In this document: in pieces, positions 46,676-54,800 of the stretch
Position numbering within the stretch: position 1 is the first letter of the stretch
Layout: the number at the start of each line of letters is the position of its first letter
Assembly: GCA_963830205.1 (NCBI GenBank)
Contig: CAWHLP010000022.1
Coordinates: forward strand, 62,001-126,000
Origin: CAVSRC01 sp963830205
Lineage (GTDB): Bacteria > Pseudomonadota > Alphaproteobacteria > Rhizobiales > Kaistiaceae
DNA length: 64,000 nucleotides
Direction: 5' to 3'
The notes under the pieces: model-generated
Told to the model about the DNA's origin: nothing
Databases searched by the model: none
Seen by the model: the letters and a program-made list of their open reading frames with translations, nothing else
Program-made: the position numbers and the translations under genes

Positions 46676-47011
46676 ATGATCAGGCTGATCACACGGGGTC
46701 GCTTCACACAGACCTTCGTCAAGGGACTGATGGATGCGCCGGAGGACCGCGAACCCGCGGTGCGCAAGCTGGTCGAAACCGCCGGCGCCAAGATGATCGC
46801 CTACTACATCACCACCGGCGACCACGATTTCCTGCTCATCACCGAAGCCTCCGACACCGAGTCCGCGATGGCCGCAATGATGGTGGCCGGCGCTGCCGGC
46901 ATGATCACCGACGTGACCACGATCAGGGGGTGGACGCCGGCCGAGTTCAAGCCGGTCGCCGACAAGGCGGGCAAGGTTGCCACGGCCTATCGTGCGCCCG
47001 GCAAGGCATGA
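46676..47011 (+). CDS. GYD-domain protein, tandem copy 1
   Basis: This 111-residue protein matches the GYD family (ferredoxin-like fold): MIRLITRGRFTQTFVKGLMD, KMIAYYITTGDHDFLLITEA (the GxYDF-like core) and a C-terminal TPAEFKPVADKAGKVATAYR. GAGGAGG lies just upstream of ATG 46676. The family has no established activity. It is followed after 22 bases by a close paralogue; the two are about 60 percent identical by eye and keep the same length. Confidence 0.82.
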   Translation: MIRLITRGRFTQTFVKGLMDAPEDREPAVRKLVETAGAKMIAYYITTGDHDFLLITEASDTESAMAAMMVAGAAGMITDVTTIRGWTPAEFKPVADKAGKVATAYRAPGKA

Positions 47012-47033
47012 TCTGGCGGGTCGGGAGCGGCAG

Positions 47034-47399
47034 ATGATCAGGTTGATCACGCGGGGCAAGTTCAGCGGGAGCCACATCAAGGGGCTGCTCGATCTCCCCG
47101 AGGATCGCGAACCCGCGGTCAGGAAGCTGGTCGAGGCGGCCGGCGGCAAGTTCATCGGCTTCTATTTCACCACCGGCGACCACGACTTCATGCTCATCGC
47201 GGAAGCGCCCGACGCCGAATCGATCGTCGCCGCGGCGATGGCGGCCGCAGCACCCGGCACGATCACCGACCAGACCACGATCAGGGCGTGGACGGCGGCC
47301 GAGTTCAAAGCGGTTGCCGAGAAGGTGGCCAAGGTGGCGACGGCCTATCGCGCGCCCGGTCCGGCACGCCAACCGGAAGACGCCGTCTGGTCGGGCTGA
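47034..47399 (+). CDS. GYD-domain protein, tandem copy 2
   Basis: The gene encodes 121 residues, MIRLITRGKFSGSHIKGLLD, with FIGFYFTTGDHDFMLIAEAP and the same WTAAEFKAVAEKVAKVATAY end, plus a short extra tail (ARQPEDAVWSG). It arose by tandem duplication of its neighbour. GGGAG lies 6 bases before ATG 47034. It is followed by two duplicated methyltransferase genes, so the four form two pairs of paralogues in one transcript. Confidence 0.82.
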   Translation: MIRLITRGKFSGSHIKGLLDLPEDREPAVRKLVEAAGGKFIGFYFTTGDHDFMLIAEAPDAESIVAAAMAAAAPGTITDQTTIRAWTAAEFKAVAEKVAKVATAYRAPGPARQPEDAVWSG

Positions 47400-47465
47400 C
47401 CACATTGCGCCGAGGGACGCGCCGAGCGCCCCTCGCCTCACTCGGTCCCACGAGAGAGACCGTCC

Positions 47466-48254
47466 ATGCCTGACGCGACGATCCATTTCGATGACGGCAC
47501 CATCTACGAGCAGACCGTCGGGACGTGGAGCCGGCTGGTCGGCGCCGACTTTCTCGATTGGCTGGAGCCGACGCCCGGGGCGCGCTGGCTCGACGTCGGC
47601 TGCGGCACCGGCGTCTTCACCGAGTTGCTCGTCGAGCGCTGCGCGCCGATCGAAGTTCACGGGGTCGACCCGGCGGAGCCGCAACTTGCCTATGCGCGCA
47701 CGCGACCGTCGGGACGCATTGCGCTCTTTCGCAAGGGCGATGCCATGGCCCTGCCCTATGGCCGCGAGCGTTTCGACGCCGCCGTCATGGCCCTGGTGAT
47801 CTTCTTCGTGCCCGATCCGATGAGATGCGTCGCCGAGATGGCGCGCGTGGTCCGTCCCGGCGGCACGGTTGCGGCCTATGCCTGGGACGTTGCCGGCGGC
47901 GGGACTGCCGTCGAGCCGGTCCTGATGGAGCTGAGCGCGATCGGCCTCGCGCCGCTCAGGCCGCCGAACTACCTGGCGGCCGGCATCGAGGCCCTGGACG
48001 AGATGTGGTCGGGCTGCGGACTCGTGGCGACGGCGACGCGGCAATTCACGGTGCAGCGGACCTTTGCCGACTTCGCCGCCTACTGGGCGTTCGCGTCGAC
48101 CGCCAACACCGTTGCCGCAATCCTCAAGACGATGCCCGACAGCGAGGTCGATCTGCTCAAGCTCAGGGTGCATGCGCGCCTTCCAACCGACGCCGCCGGC
48201 CGCATCGTGCAGACGGCGCGCGCCAACGCAGTCAAGGGGCGGCGGCCGCAGTGA
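47466..48254 (+). CDS. SAM-dependent class I methyltransferase, tandem copy 1
   Basis: The gene encodes 262 residues: motif I WLDVGCGTGVFTELL at about 41-55, the acidic residue binding the ribose (VHGVDPAEPQ), motif II (RFDAAVMALVIFFVP) and MARVVRPGGTVAAYAWDV. It belongs to the methyltransferase 11/UbiE-like group; the substrate is not known. The N-terminus HFDDGTIYEQTVGTWSRLVG is shared with the following gene. The last codons (QTARANAVKGRRPQ) also match the neighbour, indicating recent duplication. Confidence 0.85.
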   Translation: MPDATIHFDDGTIYEQTVGTWSRLVGADFLDWLEPTPGARWLDVGCGTGVFTELLVERCAPIEVHGVDPAEPQLAYARTRPSGRIALFRKGDAMALPYGRERFDAAVMALVIFFVPDPMRCVAEMARVVRPGGTVAAYAWDVAGGGTAVEPVLMELSAIGLAPLRPPNYLAAGIEALDEMWSGCGLVATATRQFTVQRTFADFAAYWAFASTANTVAAILKTMPDSEVDLLKLRVHARLPTDAAGRIVQTARANAVKGRRPQ

Positions 48255-48261
48255 GGACACC

Positions 48262-49047
48262 TTGAACCAGCCGAAAATCGCCTTCGACGACGGCGACGCT
48301 TACGAGCAGTCGATGGGGCTGTGGAGCCGCATGATCGGCAGCGACTTCCTCGCCTGGCTCGACATGGCCGGCCAGCAGCGCTGGCTCGACGTCGGCTGCG
48401 GCAACGGCGCCTTCACCGAGCTGATCGTCGACCGCTGCGCGCCCGTCGCGGTGCATGGCATCGACTTGGCGCCGGCGCAGATCGCCTATGCCGCCGCGCG
48501 CCCCGCCGGCCGGCTCGCCGAGTTCCGCCAGGGCAACGCCATGGCGCTCCCCTACGCCGACGGCAGCTTCGACGCCGCCGTGATGGCGCTGGTCATCGCC
48601 TTCATCCCCGATCCGGCCAAGGCGCTGGCCGAGATGGCGCGCGTCGTGCGGCCCGGGGGCACGGTTGCGACCTACACCTGGGAACGCAGCACCGGAGGCA
48701 TGCCGCACGACCCGCTGCTGGCGGCATTGAGCGCCATCGGGCGGCCGGCGCCGGCGCCGCCGGACCGGGTGTCGGCGACCGCGGCGCTGCGCAGCCTGTG
48801 GGCGGACACCGGCCTCGAAGCCATCGAGACGACCGAGATCGTGGTCGCGAAGACGTTCGACGACTTCGACGCCTATTGGCGCAACGTGTCGACGATGCAG
48901 GTCGTGGTTCCGCCACTCGCGACGTTGACGGAGGCGGAGCTCGCGGACGTGAAGGCGCGGACGCGCGCGGGGCTCTCCTCCGGCGCCGCCGGCCACATCA
49001 CCCAGACTGCCCGCGCCAACGCGATCAAGGGGCGGCGGCCGCGATAG
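48262..49047 (+). CDS. SAM-dependent class I methyltransferase, tandem copy 2
   Basis: The gene encodes 261 residues from a TTG start at 48262, preceded by GAGG 6 bases upstream. Motif I is WLDVGCGNGAFTELIVDRCA, and the chain continues VHGIDLAPAQIAYA and MARVVRPGGTVATYTWE, ending ITQTARANAIKGRRPR. It is colinear with the preceding gene over its whole length but diverged in the substrate-facing middle (for example STGGMPHDPLLAALSAIG). The copies may therefore methylate different substrates. A 7-base gap links the two in one operon. Confidence 0.85.
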   Translation: MNQPKIAFDDGDAYEQSMGLWSRMIGSDFLAWLDMAGQQRWLDVGCGNGAFTELIVDRCAPVAVHGIDLAPAQIAYAAARPAGRLAEFRQGNAMALPYADGSFDAAVMALVIAFIPDPAKALAEMARVVRPGGTVATYTWERSTGGMPHDPLLAALSAIGRPAPAPPDRVSATAALRSLWADTGLEAIETTEIVVAKTFDDFDAYWRNVSTMQVVVPPLATLTEAELADVKARTRAGLSSGAAGHITQTARANAIKGRRPR

Positions 49048-49051
49048 CGCC

Positions 49052-49172
49052 GTTCCCCGGACGCGGAGCAGCGCAAAGCGGTGCTCCGCAGATCCGGGGT
49101 CGAGGCAACGCGCAGGTCCCGGGTCTGCGGATCAGCACTCCGTGCTGCACCGCGCCGGGGACGCGGGAACCT
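49052..49172. repeat. Dispersed intergenic palindromic repeat (family B, copy 2)
   Basis: CGTTCCCCGGACGCGGAGCAG, GGTGCTCCGCAGATCCGGGG and CCCGGGTCTGCGGATCAGC alternate, with complementary arms at both ends. It matches the layout of 18405-18545. It fills the gap between convergent genes. Confidence 0.6.
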
Positions 49173-50230
49173 CAGATGACCCCGAGCTTCTTCTGCAGGC
49201 TGGAGGACGAGGTCGTGTACTGGAAGACGACCTTCTTCTCCGGGAAGACGATGTGGACGGCGGCCTGGGCCATCAGCGCCGCCTCGTGGAAGCCGCACAG
49301 GATCAGCTTGAGCTTGCCCGGATAGGTGTTGATGTCGCCGATGGCGAAGATGCCGGGCTCCGAGGTCGCGAACGTCGCGGTATCGACGGGAATCAGGTTC
49401 TCATTGAGGTTGAGGCCCCAGTCGGCGACCGGCCCGAGCTTCATGGTGAGGCCGAAGAAGGGCAGGATGCGCGTCGCAGCGACCTCGCTCTCCGCCCCCG
49501 CCTTGTCCTTGATCGTGGCGTGAGTGACCTGGCCGCCCTCGCCTTTCAGCCCGCTCACCTGGCCGATGGCGAGCTTGACCTTGCCCGCCTCGATCAGCGC
49601 CCTCAGCTTGTTGACGCTGTCGGGGGCGGCACGGAACTCGTCGCGGCGGTGGACGAGGGTCAGGCTCCTGGCCAGCGGCTGGAGGTTCAGCGTCCAGTCG
49701 AGCGCTGAATCGCCACCGCCGACGATCAGAAGGTCGTGGTCGCGATAGTCCTCCATCCGGCGCACCGAATAGAACACCGAGGTGCCCTCATAGGCCTCGA
49801 TGCCGGGCACCGGCGGGCGCTTGGGCTGGAACGAGCCGCCGCCTGCGGCGATCACCACCACCTTGCCGAGGAAGGTGGTGCCGGCATCGGTGGTGAGGCG
49901 GAAGCGCCCGTCGGGCTCGCGCGCCAGCGTCTCGACCATCTGGGCGAGGTGGAAGGTCGGGTGGAAGGGATGGATCTGCTCCATCAGCTTCTCGACCAGT
50001 TCCTGGCCGGTGATGATGGGATAGCCGGGAATGTCGTAGATCGGCTTCTCAGGATAGAGCTCGGCGCACTGGCCGCCCGGCCGGTCGAGGATGTCGATCA
50101 AAGCGCAGCGGATGTCGAGCAGGCCAAGCTCGAAGACGGCGAACAGGCCGACCGGCCCCGCCCCCACGATGACCACGTCGGTCTCGATGATCTCGCCGGC
50201 GCCATTGGCGTTCATGCTCGTCGCGTCCAT
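49172..50230 (-). CDS. Ferredoxin--NADP+ reductase, thioredoxin-reductase-like type
   Basis: The gene encodes 352 residues: FAD-binding VVIVGAGPVGLFAVFELGLL, the EKPIYDIPGYP segment, NADP(H)-binding LLIVGGGDSALDWTLNL and the C-terminal FAD motif PGIFAIGDINTYPGKLKLI. It lacks the CxxC of thioredoxin reductase and has the extended C-terminus (YTTSSSSLQKKLGV) with an aromatic residue over the flavin. Both features are typical of this FNR class (Rhodopseudomonas, Bacillus YumC). It moves electrons between NADPH and ferredoxin. The [2Fe-2S] ferredoxin gene is just upstream, so they probably work together. Confidence 0.93.
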   Translation of the reverse strand: MDATSMNANGAGEIIETDVVIVGAGPVGLFAVFELGLLDIRCALIDILDRPGGQCAELYPEKPIYDIPGYPIITGQELVEKLMEQIHPFHPTFHLAQMVETLAREPDGRFRLTTDAGTTFLGKVVVIAAGGGSFQPKRPPVPGIEAYEGTSVFYSVRRMEDYRDHDLLIVGGGDSALDWTLNLQPLARSLTLVHRRDEFRAAPDSVNKLRALIEAGKVKLAIGQVSGLKGEGGQVTHATIKDKAGAESEVAATRILPFFGLTMKLGPVADWGLNLNENLIPVDTATFATSEPGIFAIGDINTYPGKLKLILCGFHEAALMAQAAVHIVFPEKKVVFQYTTSSSSLQKKLGVI

Positions 50231-50353
50231 TCCACTACCGATCCTTGCTCAAGCTGCGGCGGAGCTTTAGCCGCCATGGCCGGCGGGTCAAAGCAACTTT
50301 GTTGCGAGCCCGGCTTGATCGGGAGCAAATTTCGCGTGCGCCGGGCGTGAGGC

Positions 50354-50674
50354 CTATCCCTGGCGGTCGGGCACGGTGACGGTGAGGCCGTCGAGCTCGT
50401 CGCGCACGCGGATCTGGCAGGACAACCGCGAACTCGGCCGGACATCAAAGGCGAAGTCCAGCATGTCCTCCTCCATCGGCTCGGGCTCGCCGACGATCTC
50501 GCGGAACGCCTCGTCGACATAGACGTGGCAGGTGGCGCAGGCGCAGGCGCCGCCGCACTCCGCCTCGATGCCGGGAACGCCGTTGCGGATGGCGTTCTCC
50601 ATCACGGTGGTGCCGTTCTCCGCCTCCACCTGGTAGCGCTGACCGTCGCTGGTGACGTAGGTGATCTTGGCCAT
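50354..50674 (-). CDS. [2Fe-2S] ferredoxin, adrenodoxin type
   Basis: The gene encodes 106 residues: MAKITYVTSDGQRYQVEAEN, then the cluster-binding ECGGACACATCHVYVDEAF (C-x5-C-x2-C) with the fourth Cys in RLSCQIRV. DMLDFAFDVRPSSRL is the adrenodoxin-family helix. It carries single electrons to a P450, a Rieske enzyme or cluster assembly. The ferredoxin-NADP+ reductase gene follows on the same strand after 123 bases, giving a complete electron-supply pair. No P450 is in the window. Confidence 0.95.
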   Translation of the reverse strand: MAKITYVTSDGQRYQVEAENGTTVMENAIRNGVPGIEAECGGACACATCHVYVDEAFREIVGEPEPMEEDMLDFAFDVRPSSRLSCQIRVRDELDGLTVTVPDRQG

Positions 50675-50791
50675 TGGACCTCAGGGAGATGCAGAGCAGA
50701 CGATGCCGGGCATGAGGCCCCGGCGAAAACCGCCGGCTCTATAGGCGATTTCCCTCGTGCCTGCCAATGCGATCCGATCGCGCAGCGGCCA

Positions 50792-51142
50792 CTATTCTGC
50801 GAGGTGGCGCGTGATCTGGCGGCGGGCTTCGGCGATGGCCGCCTCCAGCGCCGGGATGGCGACGGCATTGCCGCGTTCCACCGATGACGCCAGGCGCGCG
50901 ACCGCGACGGCCCCCACCGCCCCGGCCGCACCGACCAGCGCATGGGCGATCCGCCGGCGCTCCTCGGCGGTCTCCGCCGCCTTGAGGCGGAGAAGCTCGC
51001 TGTCCGAGCGCGTCAGGAAGAGGCCGAGCACCTCGCGCTCGAGGTTCGGATCGCCGCCCGTCTGGGCTCTCAGGATCGACAGATCAACCGGCCCGTCCCT
51101 GTCGGTGCGGTCGGCGGCAATCGATGGTTCATTGGCACTCAT
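50792..51142 (-). CDS. Histidine phosphotransfer (Hpt) domain protein
   Basis: The gene encodes 116 residues of one Hpt four-helix domain: VDLSILRAQTGGDPNLEREV and FLTRSDSELLRLKAA, then ERRRIAHALVGAAGAVGAVA, where the His of AHALVGAAG is the phosphorylated residue. A relay role between a hybrid kinase and a response regulator is expected; no cognate kinase is adjacent. ATG at 51142 is preferred over TTG at 51148. A perfect CtrA-type site (51227-51241) lies 85-99 bases upstream, suggesting cell-cycle control. Confidence 0.85.
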   Translation of the reverse strand: MSANEPSIAADRTDRDGPVDLSILRAQTGGDPNLEREVLGLFLTRSDSELLRLKAAETAEERRRIAHALVGAAGAVGAVAVARLASSVERGNAVAIPALEAAIAEARRQITRHLAE

Positions 51143-51226
51143 CGGCAAAACTACCTAGGCTTATGCCGCAAGACGCCTCCCACACGCCTTCAATAGGCGG
51201 CTCGGCCGACAGGCGGACAAGGAATC

Positions 51227-51241
51227 TTAATTTATCGTTAA
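51227..51241 (-). promoter_or_regulatory. CtrA-binding site upstream of the Hpt gene
   Basis: TTAATTTATCGTTAA followed by C is an exact match to TTAA-N7-TTAAC. It lies in the short gap between the end of the 107-residue gene and the Hpt start and is AT-rich against a GC-rich background. The Hpt gene is the only plausible target. Confidence 0.7.
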
Positions 51242-51261
51242 CGACGATTTTGGGGCGGACC

Positions 51262-51585
51262 CTACGCCGCGCCCTCACCGGGCGGCGACGACCGGCCGAG
51301 AACGGCATAGCCGGCGGGCGTCAGCTTGCAGACCAGCCAGTCGGGTTTCGTCGGATTGGCGAACCAGGGTTCGGCCCACCCTTTGGCGATACAGGATTCG
51401 ACGGTTTTCCGGTCGATTCCGGCCCCATTGCGGTCGAACAGAGGCAGCTTGCCGCCGGGCTGGTCGAGCCCCAACGACAGGTATCGCTTCTGGGCTGTGG
51501 TCGGGCGCCAGGACGGGCGCGCGTCGCCACCCCGTTTTACCGGCACGTTAACAGCCTCGTTCAAAGCTCTCTGACGCTTCTCCAT
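51262..51585 (-). CDS. Small conserved hypothetical protein
   Basis: The gene encodes 107 residues with a basic N-terminal third (VKRGGDARPSWRPTTAQKRY), then GGKLPLFDRNGAGIDRKTVE and a winged-helix-like end WLVCKLTPAGYAVLG. The IDRKTVESCIAKGWAEPW block fits a short DNA-binding or protein-interaction fold common in small Hyphomicrobiales proteins. No function is recognised. It lies upstream of the Hpt gene on the same strand, separated by the CtrA site. Confidence 0.65.
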   Translation of the reverse strand: MEKRQRALNEAVNVPVKRGGDARPSWRPTTAQKRYLSLGLDQPGGKLPLFDRNGAGIDRKTVESCIAKGWAEPWFANPTKPDWLVCKLTPAGYAVLGRSSPPGEGAA

Positions 51586-51863
51586 TGGGGGTTCACCAAC
51601 CTCCCGAAACGTCGCTGACCGTGGCGTTTTCTTGTTCCTCTGCCTTCAATGTGCCATTAGGATACCATAGCGGCAAGGGTGTGGAGGCCACCCAGGATCG
51701 GCAAGTGCCGATTCGCTGAAGCGGCGGCGGGCCGCGGGAGGGGAGCGGCAGGGCGATTGGGGCGCCAGGCCAACTTTCCCGGGAACGTTTCCGTATGCAT
51801 GCCGGGCCTGTATCGCCCGGTAAGCGGCCGACATAGTAATGAGTACGGACGCGAGGCGGACCA

Positions 51864-54800
51864 ATGGCAAGTAATCCGAGGACTAAGAACCCGAACGACG
51901 CAGCGCTTTCGGCAGTGGAAGAGGCGTTGCGCATGGATTTCAGCCCGGAGGATGAGGCCGAACCGGATCGGGCCTCGCCGCCGAGGCGCGAGCGCCGTCC
52001 GGAGCCGCCGCGCGCCGCCGAGCAGGTACGCCGCCCCGATACCCTGCGTCGCCCCGAGGCGTCCCAGCGCCCGGCGCCGCCCCGCCGCAGCGACCAGCCG
52101 GCCCACCGGGCAGAGCGCTTCGAGGAGCCGCCGCCCCGCCGGGCCGAACGCCCCGAGCGCCCCGAAGACCAGGCGCCGCGGTCAGCCGAGCCCCGCCCTG
52201 AGCCGCGTCCCGAACCCCGCCGCGCCGACGAGCCGCGTGCCGAGGCCCGCCGCGCCGACGAGCCGCGCCAGCCTGAGCCCACCGCCCGCAACCAGGGCGA
52301 TGAAATACCGGCGGCACGCCCGCGCAGTGAGCGCGGTCGCAACCGTTTCGCCGCCAATGACGACCGCCGCAGCGTCGCGCTTGGCTACCAGCGGCGCCCC
52401 TCGCGCCTGATCTACCCGACCGCCACCGCCGTGTCGGCGGTGTGGGCCCTGGCGGTGATCGTCTACGCGCTCTCCACCGGCGGCCTGTTCGGCACCGGCG
52501 ACGCCCTCGCCTCGCCGCGCCTGCTCATCATCGCGCTGTCGATCGGCGTGCCCATCGCCTTCTTCTGGGGCATCGCCACGTTGATCTGGCGCGCCCAGGA
52601 AATGCGCATCCTCGCCCGGCAGATCGGCGACGTGGTGGCGCACCTGGCCGAGCCGGAGAACATCGCCGTCGATTCGGTCACCAACGTCAGCCAGGCGATC
52701 CGCCGCGAAGTGGCCTCGGTCGGCGACGGCGTCGAGCGCGCGCTCGCCCGTGCCAGCGAACTCGAGCTCCTGGTCCACAACGAGGTTGCGGCGCTCGAAC
52801 GCTCCTACTCCGAGAACGAGACGCGCATGCGCGCGCTCATCGACGACCTCGCCGGTCAGCGCGAAGCCATCGTCATCAATTCCGAGCGCGTCCGCACCTC
52901 CATCGTCAGCGCCCAGGAATCGCTGTCCAAGGACCTGCGCATCGCCTCTGAATCGATCGCCGAGAACGTCACCCAGGCCGGCAACCGCATCACCTCGACG
53001 CTCACCGAACGTGGCGAGCAGATCACCGTGGCGCTGGGCACCGCCGGCGAGACCATGGTCCACCAGCTCACCGCCCACGGCGAGGACCTGGTCAGCCGGC
53101 TCGCCGACACGGTGAGCGACGTCGCCGTCTCGCTCGCCCAGACCGGCAGCGAGGTCACCGACGCCCTGCTTGCCCGCTCCGCCGAGATCAACGACACCCT
53201 GTCGTCCACCGGCCGCGCCATGGCCGATACCATCGCCGAACGCGGCCAGGAGGTGAACGACACGCTGTCCTCCGTCGGCACCGAGCTGATCGCCGGCTTC
53301 GAGGGCCGCACCGACGAGATCACCCGCTCGATCAGCGAGGCCGGCTCGTTGGCCGCCGATACCATTTCGGCCAACGTGCGCGAGGTCAACGAAGCGCTGA
53401 AGACCAACTCCGACTCGCTGCTCGTCGACCTGGCGCTGCGTGGTCAGGAGATCGCCGACAAGCTCGACGAGACCGGCTCGCGCATCGCCGAGACGATCAC
53501 CACCCGCGGCGGCGAGCTCGCCGACCGCCTGTCGCAGACCGGCGACCGCATCTTCGCGTCGATCTCGGTCAACGGCGCCGAGCTCAACGATCGCCTCGCC
53601 GGCACCGGCGAGGTGATGGCCAAGCTGCTCGAAGAGCGCACCAATGCCCTGCGCATCACCATCGATTCGGCGACCTCCTCGGTCAACGAGTCCTTCGACG
53701 AGCGCAGCGCCGAGCTGACCCAGCGCCTGGCCTCGGTCGGCGGCGAAGTCGCCAAGGCCATCGCCGTGCGCGGCATGAAGATCAACGAGACGATCATCGC
53801 CTCGGGCAACGAGATCGCCGAGACGGTCGCCTCGCGCGCCGGCGCCATCCACGAGCGCATCGTCGATTCGGGCACCCGCATCGCCGACCGCATCCTCGAA
53901 CAGGGCACCGCCATCCACGACCGCATCCTCGACCAGGGCAACGCGGTCCACGAGCGCATCGTCCAGTCCGGCAGCCAGATCGCCAACGAGATGGAGAGCC
54001 GCGGCGGCGCGCTGCACGAGCGCATCATCGCCTCCTCGCGCGAGATGGCCGACACCATCGAGAACCGCGGCAACGCCATCTACGAGCGCATCCTGTCGTC
54101 GTCGCGCGAGATCGCCGACTCGATCGAGAGCCGCGGCACCGCCGTCTACGATTTCGATCGTCGAGGCGACCCAGCACGTCGGCGACGCCATCGAAAGCCG
54201 TGGCACCTCGATCCACCAGAAGATCCTGGCCTCCGGCCGCGATGTCGCCAACGCCATCGAAAGCCGCGGCGTGACCATCCACGAGAAGATCATCGCCTCC
54301 GGCACCGAGGTCGCCGACAACATCGAGAACCGCGGCAACGCCATCCACGACCGCATCGTCGACAGCGGCACGCGCTTCTCGAACCTGATCGCCGACCGCA
54401 CCGAAACGATCGGCGACGAGCTGGAGACGCGCTTCACCACCATTGCCCAGCTGGTCGGCGAGCGTGGCCCGGCGCTGGTCGCCGCCCTGTCCGAGCAGGC
54501 GCTCGGCATGGAGGAGGCGCTCACCGGCAGGCTCGACCATTTCGGCGAAGGCATCCGCGGCAAGATCGCCGACGTGTCGGACGCGCTGGAGACCAGCGCG
54601 CACCGCATCGCCGAAGCGCTCGACCACCGCTCGCGCCAGATCAACCAGACCCTGATCGAGCGCACGCGCGAGATTTCGGAGACCTTCACCCACGGCCAGA
54701 ACGACTTCGCCTCGCTGATCGACGACCGCCTGGCCGACGTCGGCAACCAGATGACGCAGCAGGTCGAGGCCCTTGCCACGCTGATGACCGAGCGTGCCTA

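Noticed and set aside
52182..54779. 865-codon minus-strand frame opposite the GPR-like gene
   Set aside because: Mirror of a repetitive coding sequence; repeats in it reflect the sense-strand repeats.
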